The notes under the pieces: model-generated
Database searches by the model: none
Seen by the model: only the letters and a program-made list of their open reading frames with translations
Told to the model about the DNA's origin: nothing
Assembly (NCBI RefSeq): GCF_910589235.1
Contig: NC_060968.1
Span: 1,149,143 to 1,213,142 of the forward strand
DNA length: 64,000 bases
Origin: Vespa crabro
Lineage: Eukaryota > Arthropoda > Insecta > Hymenoptera > Vespidae
Direction of reading: 5' to 3'
Program-made: the position numbers and the translations under genes
Shown here: piece by piece, positions 24,301 through 37,418 of the stretch
Position numbering within the stretch: position 1 is the stretch's first letter
Layout: every line of letters begins with the position of its first letter

Positions 24301-25801
24301 GTTATGCGCTATACCAAGAAGTGGTCCTATATTATCCGACGAATGTTATCCATTAGTGTTTTCCTGGCTGCTTGGTTTAACAAATGGTATTGTTGGAAGC
24401 ATACCAATGATTCAAGCACCTAGCAAAGTACCAGAGGAACATCGCGAGCTTGCAGGTATGAATTAATCACAATTTTAAATATTATTTTTTATTAACATAT
24501 ACGTAAATATAAATTATAGTCATATAAGCTATTCTTTATATCAATATTATTAAAAATTGAGATTTAAATAGATTTTACTCTTAGTATTTATAATAATATA
24601 TCATTACGTAATATAAATGATCAGTATTACATCGATTAATAAAAATAACTATTAATATTTTAATTAAATATAATAATTCGTCGGTATTTTAAATAGATTA
24701 GTATGTATAATAAAACAGGAGGCAATTATATTTATAATAATCGCTTATATTACGTATTGATATTTTATAATAAATACACATCAAAATCTTCATATATATT
24801 CATCATTTATTTATCAAAATGCTTAACATTAACTAATAAAAATATTAATGAAATAGATAGAAGTATAAATTATATACGTGTAAAATTAATTATTAAAATT
24901 TAACTGATTATTCATTTTTTTGAAGAGTTACAAAAATAATTCAAATAAAATAATCGATTCGTTGATTGCTTCATTTTAAATATTATCATTGAACAATTAT
25001 GTTTATTTATTAATTTTAATGTAATTATTGCTTGTCAATATTATTATGTCTGTAAACAATTTCCACATTCTTTCCCCTGATAGCAGGCAATGTATGCATA
25101 CAGACATTTTAATCTAACATAAGGGGCTCCGGACAGAATATAAATTATTTTAAAAAAATTCAATATTTAATATATCTTAATAGGCTATTGTTAGAGCATG
25201 AATTATTGTCTATCTACGAGCACATAAACAATATTAAAAAAAAAATGACAACAAATAAATAAATAAACATAATTGATTACTTATAATCTTAAATTTACTC
25301 AATCGTTTTATCGAATAAATTTAAAAAAAAAAAACGAAAAACAGAAAACAATCGATTAAACAAAACAGATCGAGAAAGCAAATCAATTAAATTAATTCTT
25401 CTTTTTCTTTTATTTTATGTATTATACCAGGCAATATAATGACATTATCATATATAACGGGCTTAACAATTGGCTCATTGGTAGCATATTTAATGGATGC
25501 TTGCTTTGGTCCGCCGTTTCAAACGAAATATTTATGCCCGAAACCATGGAAACCATCGACGACGCCAATCACTAATACAACCATAAATATTATAACAAAT
25601 GTCATGTCTTCCACATTACCTACCATAGAGAAATCAACAGCGTTACCTAAATTAAAGACAACTGCTAGCATTTTAACAACTGTATTGACGAGTACTATGT
25701 TAACGAATAGCACAATTTACACAGACCTTCCGACGACAATCTTACCGAAAATATTCGCCAATGTTACGACCTCGGCCAGTAATGGGATTGTGCAACACTA
25801 A
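20230..25801 (+). CDS. ENT4: Equilibrative nucleoside transporter 4-like (SLC29 family)
   Basis: Ten exons: 20230-20399, 21398-21552, 21650-21778, 21877-21951, 22214-22437, 22532-22643, 22963-23130, 23742-23929, 24215-24455, 25431-25801; 610 residues, all junctions in frame. ENT proteins move nucleosides, and ENT4/PMAT also moves monoamines and organic cations, across the plasma membrane. The ENT4 assignment rests on NLIYLALILGGIGFLLPYNS in TM1 and on YTSMLPSRYTQAVMTGES followed by GFWVSINRILTKSLL, both close to the vertebrate ENT4 pattern. About eleven hydrophobic segments are expected, with a long acidic and glycine/proline-rich central loop (exons 5-7) between TM6 and TM7. The extracellular C-terminus is a Thr/Ser-rich tail of about 90 residues, unusual in length and probably glycosylated. 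ENT4 rather than ENT1-3 is likely, not proven. Confidence 0.9.
20424..21327. repeat. TA arrays in ENT4 intron 1
   Basis: TA arrays at 20424-20463, 20702-20742, 20870-20889 and 21291-21327 fill the roughly 1-kb first intron. The sequence after each array (ATTTTTA, ATATATCTATTTATATTTTTTAATTCAATAATTT-like) recurs near 20755-20800, 20895-20940 and 20990-21045, so the intron grew by degenerate tandem duplication. Confidence 0.7.
24456..25430 (+). other. ENT4 intron 9, no extra exon seen
   Basis: The longest 3' intron of the transporter. AT-rich, with no exon-like sequence. A short more complex stretch at 25070-25140 (AGGGGCTCCGGACAG) may be a mobile-element remnant. Confidence 0.5.
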
Positions 25802-25877
25802 ACGCGCACGTTTGTGTACTGTGTGGAGTCTGGTGTTTTACTTATTTTTTTCCTCGTAAAAAAAAAAGAACAAAAGA

Positions 25878-25903
25878 AATAAAATTCATGAACAATGAAT
25901 AAA
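25878..25903 (+). promoter_or_regulatory. Candidate ENT4 poly(A) signals
   Basis: Two AATAAA hexamers, at 25878-25883 and 25898-25903, about 80-100 bases after the stop codon. Confidence 0.5.
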
Positions 25904-27504
25904 AATTGCGCGAACATATGACATTCTCGTAGAACGAAAAAAAGATAATTAGAAGATATTCAAACTAAATAAGAGGAAGAATTAGAAAAAGACGATGAAC
26001 ACGTAATCGATCATTTAGATGATTTTTCATAATTTTTCTTTTTTTTTTTCTTTTTTTTTTTATTTATCATTTTGTTAGATCTCATATCATCAGCTAAGAA
26101 AATAAAAAGAAAAATAAATATTCTCGAAAATCTTATTGATATTGAACGATGATAAAAATTATTTATTAATTAATTAACATGTTTATTTTTAATGTAACGC
26201 CAGATTAAACACACATACAAAAAAATAAAATCAAACTATTTGAAATATTATTATCTCCATAAGTTCGTAGAACATTGTTTGAGTCTATTCTAAGTCAGGG
26301 ATTTAAACCTATAGAAATATTTAATAATATTTTAACTAAAAAGGATAAACTTGTTAGAGACTGATAAGTGTGATTTTATGAATTTATTGTTCCGTTAAAA
26401 AAAATGTTTATCATCAAATGACAACTTAATAATATTTGTTTGTTTTGTTTCTAAGAAAAAAAAATTTATATAAATTTAAAAATTAATTAATCTAAATAAA
26501 TTGTTGATACTTTGTTAACACGTTGAATGCCACTTGTATTTTATTTAGAATGTTTCTAAGATCGATTGAATAATATTAATTAATTTTATTGTTAGTTGTT
26601 ATTTAGTAGATAATATTTGTTAAACAAGAAAAGAAAAAGAAAGAAAGAATACTGTTAATAGACGATAATGATCGGTGATAAGTAGTGTAAGATCTAGTAT
26701 ATCTTTGTTTATACAATAATTGAAGTTTTTATTTTAAAAGTGGAATAAATCGATTGTATCAAAAAGAAAAGAAAAAAATGAAATGTTATTTTAAAGAAAT
26801 TATTTTATCAAAATAATTGTAATAAAATTTTGGTATATAAAAACGAATTAAAACTATCGAACATACGTATAATCGAATACTGTCTGATTGCATTAAAAAT
26901 ATATATGATGTGATCTAATAATTATTTATAATAATAATTTTCAAAATTGACGATCGATTTAATAATAAAAATAAAAACGACGTATTCCACTCTTGAGATA
27001 AAGAACATAACAAAAAAAAAGTAAATAAATAAATGTGAAGAAAAGACATTAAAATTATACAATTCACTTCATTAAAATCAGCAATTGGCATTCAACGGTA
27101 TATAATTTATTAGCCTCTGATAATAGACAATGTATGAATTTATACATTTTCGTTTATCACAAAAGAACTTTAAAACTTGATGAATCACTAAAGCGCAAAT
27201 AACTTGTCGAGTTTCAAAATCGTAAAAGAATACGATTTCAATGACATAACAAAGGAGAGAAAAGAAATAAAAAGCAGAAAAAAAACAAGACAAAAACTCA
27301 TCATTATAGCGATAAGAGAAAAAATAAAAAAAATGAAAGCATAATAGAAAAATGAAAGCATAATAGAAAAAATAAAAAAAAAATAAAAAAATAAAAAAAA
27401 ATTAAAAAAAGCATATCATCGACATTACTAGCTAGAAAAAAGAAATAAGAAAAAAGTGAGTCGTCCTATTTGGAAAAATATCCAAAGGTTGATTAAGCTC
27501 TCTC

Positions 27505-27557
<53 letters not shown>

Positions 27558-27732
27558 GTCATATAACTAACGATATATGTATCACTTCAAAGTTGTTTAC
27601 ATTATGTGAAGAAAAAAAAAGAAAAAGAAAAACAAAAAGAACAACAGCAACAACAAAAACAAAACAAAAAGAAATAAAATAATAATTATTATTATAATTC
27701 ATTAATTTCTGTTATAAAAATAAGTCAATTGC

Positions 27733-27819
<87 letters not shown>

Positions 27820-28037
27820 CGTATCTAAAACATCGAAGAACATGTGAAGGATACAATCAAATTTTATAAAATATAAAAAAAAGAAAATCGAACAAACAGA
27901 CAAACAAACAAATAAATAAAGAAATTAATATCTTAAACCAACAAAACAACAATTAAACAATATGAATTTTGTGAAGTAGCGATGAAACAAATACGATAAT
28001 GTTTTTGTATAGTAAAATATCTTTCTCTCTTTCTCTT

Positions 28038-28090
<53 letters not shown>

Positions 28091-28145
28091 CTTTTTCTAT
28101 TGTCCATATATATATTGTTTATATATAAACAATATATGTATAAAC

Positions 28146-28176
<31 letters not shown>

Positions 28177-28214
28177 TATATATATTTATATATATATATA
28201 TATATATTATATAT

Positions 28215-28270
<56 letters not shown>

Positions 28271-29312
28271 GAATATTTGCCTTTCTCTCTCACTCTCTCT
28301 ATCTCTCTTTCTTGTTTTTCTTTACTATTCTAACATATAAAATTGAGTAGAATATTTCTCTAAAGGATTATAAAACATCTAACTGAGGTTGGCAATTGAG
28401 AGTATTGTCAATCATATAAACATATTTTATCAATGGTTAAATGTACACGCAAATCATATTCGCAAAAACAACATATCGTCTATTAAGAAAAACATTAATA
28501 TATCACGCATAAATATCTATATCTTTTGCGTACTTTACATAAATAGCCTCTTACAATAAGGAATGAATGGGAAATTAGAAATTTTGTGACTTGTACTAAT
28601 CCTAAGTTTGTGAATGTTTTGCAAGAAATTAATAGATCTATTTTTTAGTCAATAAGTTTCTTTTCCTCTTTTTTTCTTTATTTTCTTCTTTTTTTTCTAC
28701 ATTTTCCTCTTTTTTTTCTTCATTTTCCTTTTTTTTTCTTGTAATTTTCCAAATACAAGACAAATTTATTTTTTTACTTATTTATTTATTTTTTTTAACA
28801 GAGAATTTGGAATTGTAAACTGATAATTAAGAAAGCGATAGATAATACAGTTTGTATAAATGAAGTTGATGATACATAATTAAAAAATGAAAATATCCGA
28901 TTTATTGTAAGTCATTTAAAATGAAAATTTATTGTGATATTTTATTTATCCTTTTTTTAATTTCTTTTTTCTTTTCTTACTTTTCTAATCTTTTGCTCTT
29001 TTCTAAGAAAAATGAAAATTGCAAATTCTTGTTATATAATATATAATTAATATAATTAAAAAATCAAAATATTAAATTAAGTTATTGTTCATTTTTTAAT
29101 TTCTTTTCTATTTCCCTGTGCTTAATTTTCTTTCTTTCTAAAATATATTTTGAAACACATTCGTTCTTTTTTTAATATTTGAAAAATTAAAATATATAAC
29201 TTATTGTCTAAATCATTTTGTTTATGCATTTCTTTTTTAAATTTTCAAAATTCTATTTCTCTAACTTTTCTCTATGATATATATCTATATATATATATAT
29301 AGATATATATAT

Positions 29313-29355
<43 letters not shown>

Positions 29356-29945
29356 CATTATATATCTAATAGTACATTTTTCTTTTTATTAATTGTAAAA
29401 AAAATTGAATTTTTTAAAAATTATTATCACGAACTCGGTACAAATCAAAAAATTTTTAATTTTTCATAATTCGCAACCATTGTTATAATATAATCATTAC
29501 CAGCACAAGAAACAGGGAAAACAAAATTAATAAATCAATTTAATCTTTAATCGTCGTAATCGGTGATAAAAAAAACAACGTTGATTGCTTATGTACATGC
29601 TAATTATATTCGTGTTAAACGTCTTTGTTTAAAAAAAAAAATAATAATAAAATAAAAACAAAAAAGATAAAAAAAATAAAAGATAAGAAAAGAAAATTAA
29701 AAAAAAACGGAAAAAGAAAATAAAAAGAAGCAATACCAGTAGTCTTTCCTCGTGAGATAAAAATTTTAAATTAAAAAAATAAATTTCAAAAATTTTCAAA
29801 AATACATATCTAGATATAGTCGAGAAATAGCCGTAGATTTTGTTTATATAGAAATTAGAAAGACTTACAAATGTGTGCAAAGGAAACATTATGCGCACTA
29901 CATAATTGTATTTGAAAAGAATAAAGAAGGAAAAAATATATATAT

Positions 29946-29987
<42 letters not shown>

Positions 29988-30957
29988 TTTTGTTAGACGT
30001 ATCTATGTATATCATTTTGCTACATCTCGAACGCGGAGAGAAGAAATTGAAAAAATAAGAAAAAAAAAGAAAACAAAAGGAAACCAATTCACCGACAGAG
30101 AAATGATAATTGCTGCGATAATTTAAAAAAGAAAAAATAAGAGAAAAAGAAAAGAAGATTCAAAAAAGTAGAAATTAAAAAAGAAAATTTATTAAAACAT
30201 TTCTTTTTAAGCAACAGTATCCTGTTCATTTTTCAAATAATATAAGTTATTTCTCCGATTCTAAAATTAATCATAATAATTAATCACATTTGTCATTAAT
30301 CATATTGTATTACGCATATACACATTCATACGTACTAATGATAAATATTATATTTAATTTAATCAAACATATCGCTCATTCTATTGTATATAATATACGC
30401 ATGACATAAGGAAGTAAAAAAAGAAAAAAAAAAAAAACGAAAAAAAAAAGATTTAATTCACATGATGTTATTAGTGTAAATTTTAATCTCATCGATCGTT
30501 TAATCAAGTTATATTTAATGAAGGAAAAAGAGAATAAAAGAAAAAAGGAAAAAAGAAGAAAGAAATCATTTTCTTTCTTTTTTTTTGCGAGACGAGTTGA
30601 AATCGTATTAATTAATTAATAAAAAAAAATAATTCATTCCTACGATGAAGAATGAAATAAATGAAGGAACGAAGGAATATGAGCTCTGTGTAGAGACTAT
30701 ATAAATGCTTTATATAGCTCTTCAAATAAAATGACACTCTATCTTGATACGAATTGTATTAATAAATATAAGTACGAATACATGAAAAGGATAAAATAAA
30801 TAAAAAGACTATAGTAATTAGAGAGAAAAATTTATGCGAATGATAAATAATAATAAAATAATAACAAATCATTATGTTTACTTTTGATTATACTTAGTAA
30901 ATAATACAAAAAATCCTCTTTTTATTTTTATTTTTTATTGCTGTATATTATATTATG

Positions 30958-31020
<63 letters not shown>

Positions 31021-31289
31021 TTCTTTTTCTTTTTTATTACATCCTACTTCCATATATTTATTGTATCGTAACGCGATACTGAGTATATTACTCTGTTATT
31101 TGATTGAATAAATAAATTTAAAAAAAGAAAGAAAAAGATCGAAATGAATCATATATCAATTATTCATATTACATTATGCATTAATAAAAATTTGCAAGAG
31201 AGAAAATTATTTCAAATTGTTTCCAGAGATATTACTCAATGTTGCGATAATGTTACTATGTACAAATAATAAATGTACGTATGTGTATA

Positions 31290-31351
<62 letters not shown>

Positions 31352-31808
31352 GATATTTAATATGATAATATGACTGCTTTTCTTTTAGCTTTCATTTATA
31401 TTCATGAACAATAAACGATCACGCACACGTTCCATTCATTGCTTTCTAAATATTATCAGAATGTTATTCAATGAAAAATTCGGAGTAATGAATGTATCGA
31501 ATTAATTTTTCATTTCGTTCTTTTTTTTTTTTTTCTTTTTTTTCTTTTCTCTAATCTTGTCGGTACTCATGATTGATTGAGAAAAAAAGAAAATAAGAAA
31601 AAAAAAGAAAAAAAAAGAAAAAAGAAAAAAGAGAAACAAAGCAGCATCATCTGGTAGATCTAATACTACAAAATAGAAATCTATTTTTTTAAAACGAACG
31701 ATTATGCAAAATGCAAAATTGTTGGAACGATTGGAATCATTCTATCACAGATTAAGGTAAGTGTCGATAAAAACTAAATCTTTCATTTTAGGAGGAATTT
31801 TAACGTGG
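25904..31808. other. Repeat-rich spacer, no gene recognised
   Basis: Nearly 6 kb between the ENT4 3' end and the kinase 3' end. It holds (TC)n at about 27500-27555 and 28021-28090, (ATT)n at 27735-27818 and 30956-31020, and TA arrays at 28140-28267, 29280-29350 and 31276-31348, plus A/G- or T/C-rich low-complexity tracts. A small repeat of AAAATGAAAGCATAATAG occurs twice near 27330-27368. No exon with splice sites or recognisable protein similarity is seen on either strand. Confidence 0.75.
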
Positions 31809-32566
31809 TCATTTGAGATATTTAGCAGCCCAATCAGTTCGACCATGGAGTCCACTGCCACTTCCACGAACATTCAAGACAGTTCCAAAGAGATTCGTTT
31901 GTAAAGCTGATTTATTTGGTTGTTCTAAGGGATAAGAAGAAAATTATTAGAGATTATAATGCCATTAATGAGAAATCATTCATTAGAAAATTATATTGTT
32001 AATCTTTTTCTTTTCTTTTTTCTTTTTTTTTCGAATCGGATTCTTAATATTATGTGTACATCAGTGTATGTATGTATGTATTTATGTATGTATGTATATA
32101 TGTACTCACTGATATTATGCGTACCATAAACACTAGGATAAGGTATTCTTGAATTTTGCTCGGCTATAAAACGATTTCGTGAGAGATAATGTTGCCTTGT
32201 TTGATTTTCAACGTTCTCTCTCGGTCCCCAAAAGTTGTCATTGTATTCCTCATATTTTGCTGAACTAAATGGACCGATCATGCCGTTCATCGTCAATCTT
32301 GATTGATTCGAGTCGGTGTCTTCGTTTCTTGAATGAAATAAATACAAAAAAGAAAAAAAAAGAAAAAAAAATAATAATAAACAAAATAAACAAAAGTGAA
32401 AATATACATAGATATAAACAACAGTAAATCGTCGGATAATTGAACAAATGGATTACGGTTAAGGAATAGTTTTATTCAAGGAATTTTATGTTTACATGGG
32501 AGGACGGTATACAGTTCAGGAATAATGGAAATTGTAAGTAATATGAATTTAATTAATAAGATGTTA

Positions 32567-32624
<58 letters not shown>

Positions 32625-35399
32625 AAATTTTTTTCATTGACATTCAATTCGGTCTCTTTTTTATATTTATTATTACATATATGTGTTGATAATTATTTTG
32701 TTATTGATTAATGTCTCTTATTTGATCTTTAGATATTCAAAATTATATATTAGGGGGTCCGGAAAGTAATGTCGTTTCTGCGCATGTAGATATTTGATTG
32801 TTAAAAATTGTTAAAAATTTATTCGAATTTAAAAATTTATTTGAATTTAATTTAAGAAAGCGTATATATGTATATATATACGTGTATATATGTATACATA
32901 TATACATGAGAAAAGACGATTAACTAATTTTTTTCTACCTATTAGGCTTGAATAATTTTCATAATTATTAATGCACATATGTAATTATTGGGATTAATAG
33001 TTACCACCAATTCTCTCTCTTTTTTTCTCTTTTTTCTTTCAATCTCCCCTAATTTCTTTTCTTCAATTTGTAATAATTAAAAAGAAATAAACTGAAACAA
33101 CACGTCCCAGTAAGAAATAATACCAAATAAATTCCCAACCACGTAATATCGAGATAATTTACGAAATCTGAAAATAAGTTGTACATTTTCAAAAAAAATA
33201 CTTTAAAATATTTCCAAAGTTTGTTATTGCAAAGTTCTCTGATAAAATAAAACGACATGAGAATTTTATATAAATATTTCAATGAAAATAGTCCTTCATT
33301 TTGAGCGAGAGACAAAAAAATGTTTAAAAAATATTCCAACCTGAATATTGGATAAAAAATGAAGAAAATTATTTTACAAATTACATCGTTTAACTTGATA
33401 GAAGCTTTAATGGAATATCGTCTAAGTTCTGTCAAACTATTGAAAGATTTTGATAACGATTTATCTTCGAACAAATTGGACAGCGTATTTTTTAAATGAA
33501 TAATCAACGATCGAAAGCTCAATTTTGTATTCGACGATTTTGTATAATTATAAGTATCAAATTTATGTAACCATTGTACAGAGAGAAGAGTTTTATCAGT
33601 CTTAAAAAATATCATGATAATTTGATAAAAATATTGAAAAAGTTCGATCGGATTACCATTATAGAATAGAATACTACCAACTATTATTATTAACAAATGT
33701 AGAATCAAAATGACCACGATAATATTTCGTAACTTTCGATACCTGGACGACAAATTTGTGGTCTGGCCAGCGACGTACCGAGCCACGCTGAGATAATGTT
33801 GTTTAGCTGAAACCTTCCTAGCGTTCTTCGTAGCCGATTGAGATTGTTGATTCCAATTCTTTAATTGCATCGTCTCGTTCCAAACCGGCAATGACCAATT
33901 TGCATTAGTCTGCTTGAAATTCTCACCAACGGTATAATTGGCATTCCAATTGGCACGATTTTCTTTGTAAACACGATCAGGCAGTAGCTTTGTTTCGATG
34001 CTCTCTGGGATTATCTTGCTTCTGACGATCGGACAATTACTAGTATTAGATTACTGAACGACGTCTTGATTAGGACTGATTATGTTATTCGTGCAACACA
34101 CCCTAAGATATCAGCGAAATCATCTTCGTCCCATTTGGACGAGTTGTTTTCACGTTTACGATTATTATGATTCAATAATGGTAATACCGGTTGTTGCTGT
34201 GGTTGTACAATCTTCTCTTGTACTCTGAAAAAAGAAAAAAAGAAAGAAAAAAAAATATGTTTCAAACGTAATATATTGTATTTTTTCTTTTTTCTTTTTT
34301 TTTTTCTTTTTAATCGTAATATCAACATATTTTACCTAGATTGTATTACGTTATTCATGACCTCCTCGTGCTGATGATAATTTGATTGTTTTGGAATCGG
34401 CGGTGGAAGGTTGACTTTGTTCATTATCAATTCTCTCTGCGATGATACTCCAATTTTTTTACTGCTAACCACACGTTGAATTCCAATTTGATAATACGGA
34501 TACCTAAGAAGATTCATTTGAAATATAAAAATTGAATTATTAAATGGCACAATGATTTACATTGTTTATACCTCAATGATTGTTGTGCTGTTGGCCTTTT
34601 CAAAGGATTCCATTGTAACATATCTTCCATCAGTATCACAGCTTCTTGACTAGCATTGGGTATCAATACAGCTAATGACGTTTTCGTGAAATTTGGAAAT
34701 TTGAAATTCATTGCCGATGCTAATTGATAACCTTCAGGCCAGTCGTCCTTCTCCGGTGTCCCAATGACCGAACATATTTTAAATATCTCGTCTATCTCAC
34801 TTTTACCAGGAAATAAAGGTCTAAATGTGTAAAGTTCAGCCATGATACATCCAACAGCCCAAATGTCAATTGGACTATTATAATTCGTCGAATGCAACAA
34901 CACTTCTGGTGCTCTGTACCTATCAATATAGAAACGTAATAATATAGAAAAAAAAAAAATTATTTTCATACATTTAAAAATCCTAATTTTGTATTACTGT
35001 GAAAAAAGAAAAGTTTGAGAAAAAAAATCGATTCATTTTATATCTACAATTTCAACGATGATTATCTGAAATTCATTAATTACCATCTGGTCGACACATA
35101 GTCGGTGTAGGGTGGCCTTGACCGTATTTCCCGGGCTAATCCAAAGTCAGCTATCTTTACCAGTTCCGGCCCCATGCATAATAAATTTTCCGGCTTCATG
35201 TCACGATGGAAAAAACCGTGTTTATGCATAAAGGCGAGTCCTTGTAAAACCTGATACACCATGTTTCTGATCACCGGTTCTGGAAAAAGTTTGTCCCTAA
35301 AAAAGAAAAAAGAGAGAGAAAAAAAAGAAAAAAGATTTATGTCAAAAAGTACATCTATGTTATTATGAGATATAAAAATTATATCATAATTAATTCGAT

Positions 35400-35443
<44 letters not shown>

Positions 35444-35704
35444 TTATTTATTTAATTTTTGTAGTTATAAAAATGTTAACTATGACGCCCGGAGATAGGC
35501 TACATTCTATTTTTCAAAATATATCAGTAATATTCACTTCTAATAGACAGATAAATGTGTTATTCTTTATACATAGATTACTAGGTTATTCACCGTCAGA
35601 AATTTACAATTTTTAATAGATATTTCTAAAAAAAAATACGAAGGGTTGTCTATCTGCAGAAGCATATAACTCTCAGTTATAACTTTTAGATATATCTATA
35701 GAAA

Positions 35705-35736
<32 letters not shown>

Positions 35737-37055
35737 GAATTTAATAAATAATTGAATTAAATAAATAATATATTGTTATAAGAAAAAAAAATTGTAGTTA
35801 AAAGAATATTGACTATGACGCCTAGAGATAGGCTACAATTTAATTAATAAAATATATCGGTAATTCTTCACTCTTAATAGATAGTCAAATAGATTATTAT
35901 GTATTAAAAGCATATGCATATTTACCGAATAAAATACAAAGCGTTGCCTATCTACAGGCGCAACTAATTATTATAATTTACATAAATATCATAATTATTA
36001 CATAAATATTATAATTTACATAATAATTTACATAAATAAAAAAATAAATAAATAAATGTAACAAATATAAATTAATAATTTATAAATATATAAATAAATA
36101 TATATATATATATATATTTATATATACATATATATTTAAGAAAAAAAATGTATACCTATCCTTCATTAATTGGTACAAGTTCTCCTTCATATATTCGAAG
36201 ACAAAATATAATACGTCATTTTCTCGAATAACTTCCTTCAACTTCACAACGTTCGCGTGGCTAAGTTTCTTCAAGGACTGTAAATAATTTCATTATCGTC
36301 AATTGCGTTCGCACACGGAATCATGTATAAAACTTTGATCAGAGTAGAAGAAGCGATAACAGGTATAACACCTGTCTAAGAAAAGGCCCTGAGTTATACC
36401 TCCATACATACATGATTCTAACAAAAGTCATTATTATTTCACTTTATTCGTCTTCTTTCCACATTAAAAAAGAAAAAAAAAACAGAAATTGACGAAAATA
36501 TTCGTTGTATTTTGCTTATAACAATTAAATGTTTTTCTATACAACAACGACAGCAACAAAAATGACTGACAAATAAAAATTAATTCAAATGCGTGTTTCA
36601 ATATAGCAAAAATTATATTCAATTTATATACAAAATAATAATAACATAAAAAAGTAAGATCTTTAGTAATTCTTATTTTTAACTTATATTATTTATATTA
36701 ATAATGATTTGCATTTATGTTTTTCTTTATATAACCTTCGAAAAAAAATAATTTCTTGGATGAACAAAATTCGTACATTGTCAAAATAGTGAAAGAAATA
36801 TAAAAGAAAAAGTAAAAGAAATTTATATAAATCTCTTAGATCGGAAATGATTGAAATTGTCGATAATAGAGATATATGTTATTGTTGTTAATATCTAACC
36901 TTGACCTCCCTAAGATTCATGGCTTCTTCCCAAGAATAGTATTTCCTTTTCATTCTTTTTATGGCGACCTTTTCTCCAGTGTCAATACGTTCGCCGAGCA
37001 CAACGGAACCAAAGGTACCGTCACCAAGTTGGTTCAAGGTTATATACCGATTCAT
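31809..37055 (-). CDS. CILK1: CILK1/MAK/ICK-family ciliary serine/threonine kinase
   Basis: Nine exons: 37055-36900, 36277-36156, 35296-35084, 34919-34572, 34503-34336, 34224-34102, 34021-33743, 32327-32110, 31924-31809; 580 residues, every junction in frame. RCK-family kinases phosphorylate substrates that control intraflagellar transport and cilium length. Kinase landmarks: glycine loop GDGTFG (11-16), catalytic Lys33, HRDMKPEN (123-130), DFG (143-145), dual TDY activation motif at 157-159, then WYRAPEVLL. The MNRY start is chosen because family members begin this way; an in-frame ATG at 37094 would add 13 residues. The tail contains PPIPK, KWDEDDFADILG and AKQHYL, and ends in HGRTDWAAKYLK, the conserved C-terminal ICK/MAK motif. 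The exon 6 donor (GG|GTGTGT) is weak, so the exon 6-7 junction is the least certain. Confidence 0.93.
32574..32621. repeat. Poly-A tract of about 48 bases
   Basis: Uninterrupted A run inside kinase intron 7. No target-site duplication is obvious, so it may be a microsatellite rather than a retroposon tail. Confidence 0.9.
32755..32790. mobile_element. Possible mariner-type terminal sequence
   Basis: TAGGGGGTCCGGAAAGTAAT followed by GTCGTTTCTGCGCATG resembles the outer end of a mariner element (TA, then a G-rich start, AAAGTAATGTCG and TTTxTGCGCA). No matching opposite end or transposase was found nearby, so at most a solo end remains. Confidence 0.3.
33049..33742 (-). CDS. In-frame intron ORF, possible alternative kinase C-terminus
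   Basis: If the exon 7 donor (TCCAG|GTATCG at 33743/33742) is not used, the kinase frame runs on for about 230 codons to a stop at 33049, in DNA where stops should appear every dozen or so codons. The translation has a strongly hydrophobic segment right after the junction (IIVVILILHLLIIIVGSILF), a hydrophobic middle (KIIFFIFYPIFRLEYF) and a hydrophobic end (ITWLGIYLVLFLTGTCC), followed by a KLKKR tail. A minus-strand AATAAA lies at 32823-32818. I read this as a possible intron-retention isoform with membrane-spanning segments. It might instead be a degraded separate gene. No family is recognised. Confidence 0.5.
35461..35962. mobile_element. Two tandem copies of a MITE-like element in kinase intron
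   Basis: Copy 1 spans about 35483-35664 and copy 2 about 35816-35962. Each starts TGACGCC(C/T) followed by GAGATAGGCTAC and ends GTTG(T/C)CTATCT followed by a CAG-containing end; the two ends are imperfect inverted repeats of about 20 bp. The left flanks (GTAGTTA..., near 35461 and 35794) also match, so the pair probably arose by tandem duplication after one insertion. No transposase is encoded. Both lie in CILK1 intron 2. Confidence 0.55.
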
Positions 37056-37200
37056 CTTCTTCCGCATTCGTCCAATTCTTGTTTCGACCAGCAAAGATAA
37101 CCTTTGAAATTAATATCTCGAGATCTATCACGCTAACCGCACGGCCGTACACGTGTCCGGCATTGAACACGAGTGGTCTCGCATGTTTTTTCACATCACT
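37056..37200 (-). promoter_or_regulatory. CILK1 upstream region
   Basis: Balanced sequence just upstream of the kinase start, with CACGTG-like (ACACGTGTCC) and GC-containing words, probably holding the 5' UTR and core promoter. No start site is assigned. Confidence 0.35.
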
Positions 37201-37356
37201 GTAAATTAAATAAATAAATAAATTAATAGATTATAGAAAATCACAATATTTTCTTTAACATTATCAATATTATTGTCAATTTTATCGTTATATAAATTAT
37301 TGAAAAAATCTTTCATCATGCTATAATTTTAATATTATTAGAACATCTCTGTATTT

Positions 37357-37418
<62 letters not shown>
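37357..37418. repeat. (ATT)n trinucleotide array
   Basis: About 20 uninterrupted ATT units, followed by GTT/ATT-rich sequence. Confidence 0.9.

Noticed and set aside
25105..25140. AGGGGCTCCGGACAG patch in ENT4 intron as a mobile-element end
   Set aside because: No paired terminus or target duplication found.
28100..28333. Tyr/Ile-rich open frames over TA arrays, and Ser/Leu or Arg/Glu frames over TC/GA arrays (here and elsewhere)
   Set aside because: Dinucleotide repeats are open in several frames by nature; no start, splice or similarity evidence.
32574..32621. Poly-A run as a retroposon tail
   Set aside because: No upstream retroposon-like sequence or flanking duplication; long A-runs occur elsewhere in the window.
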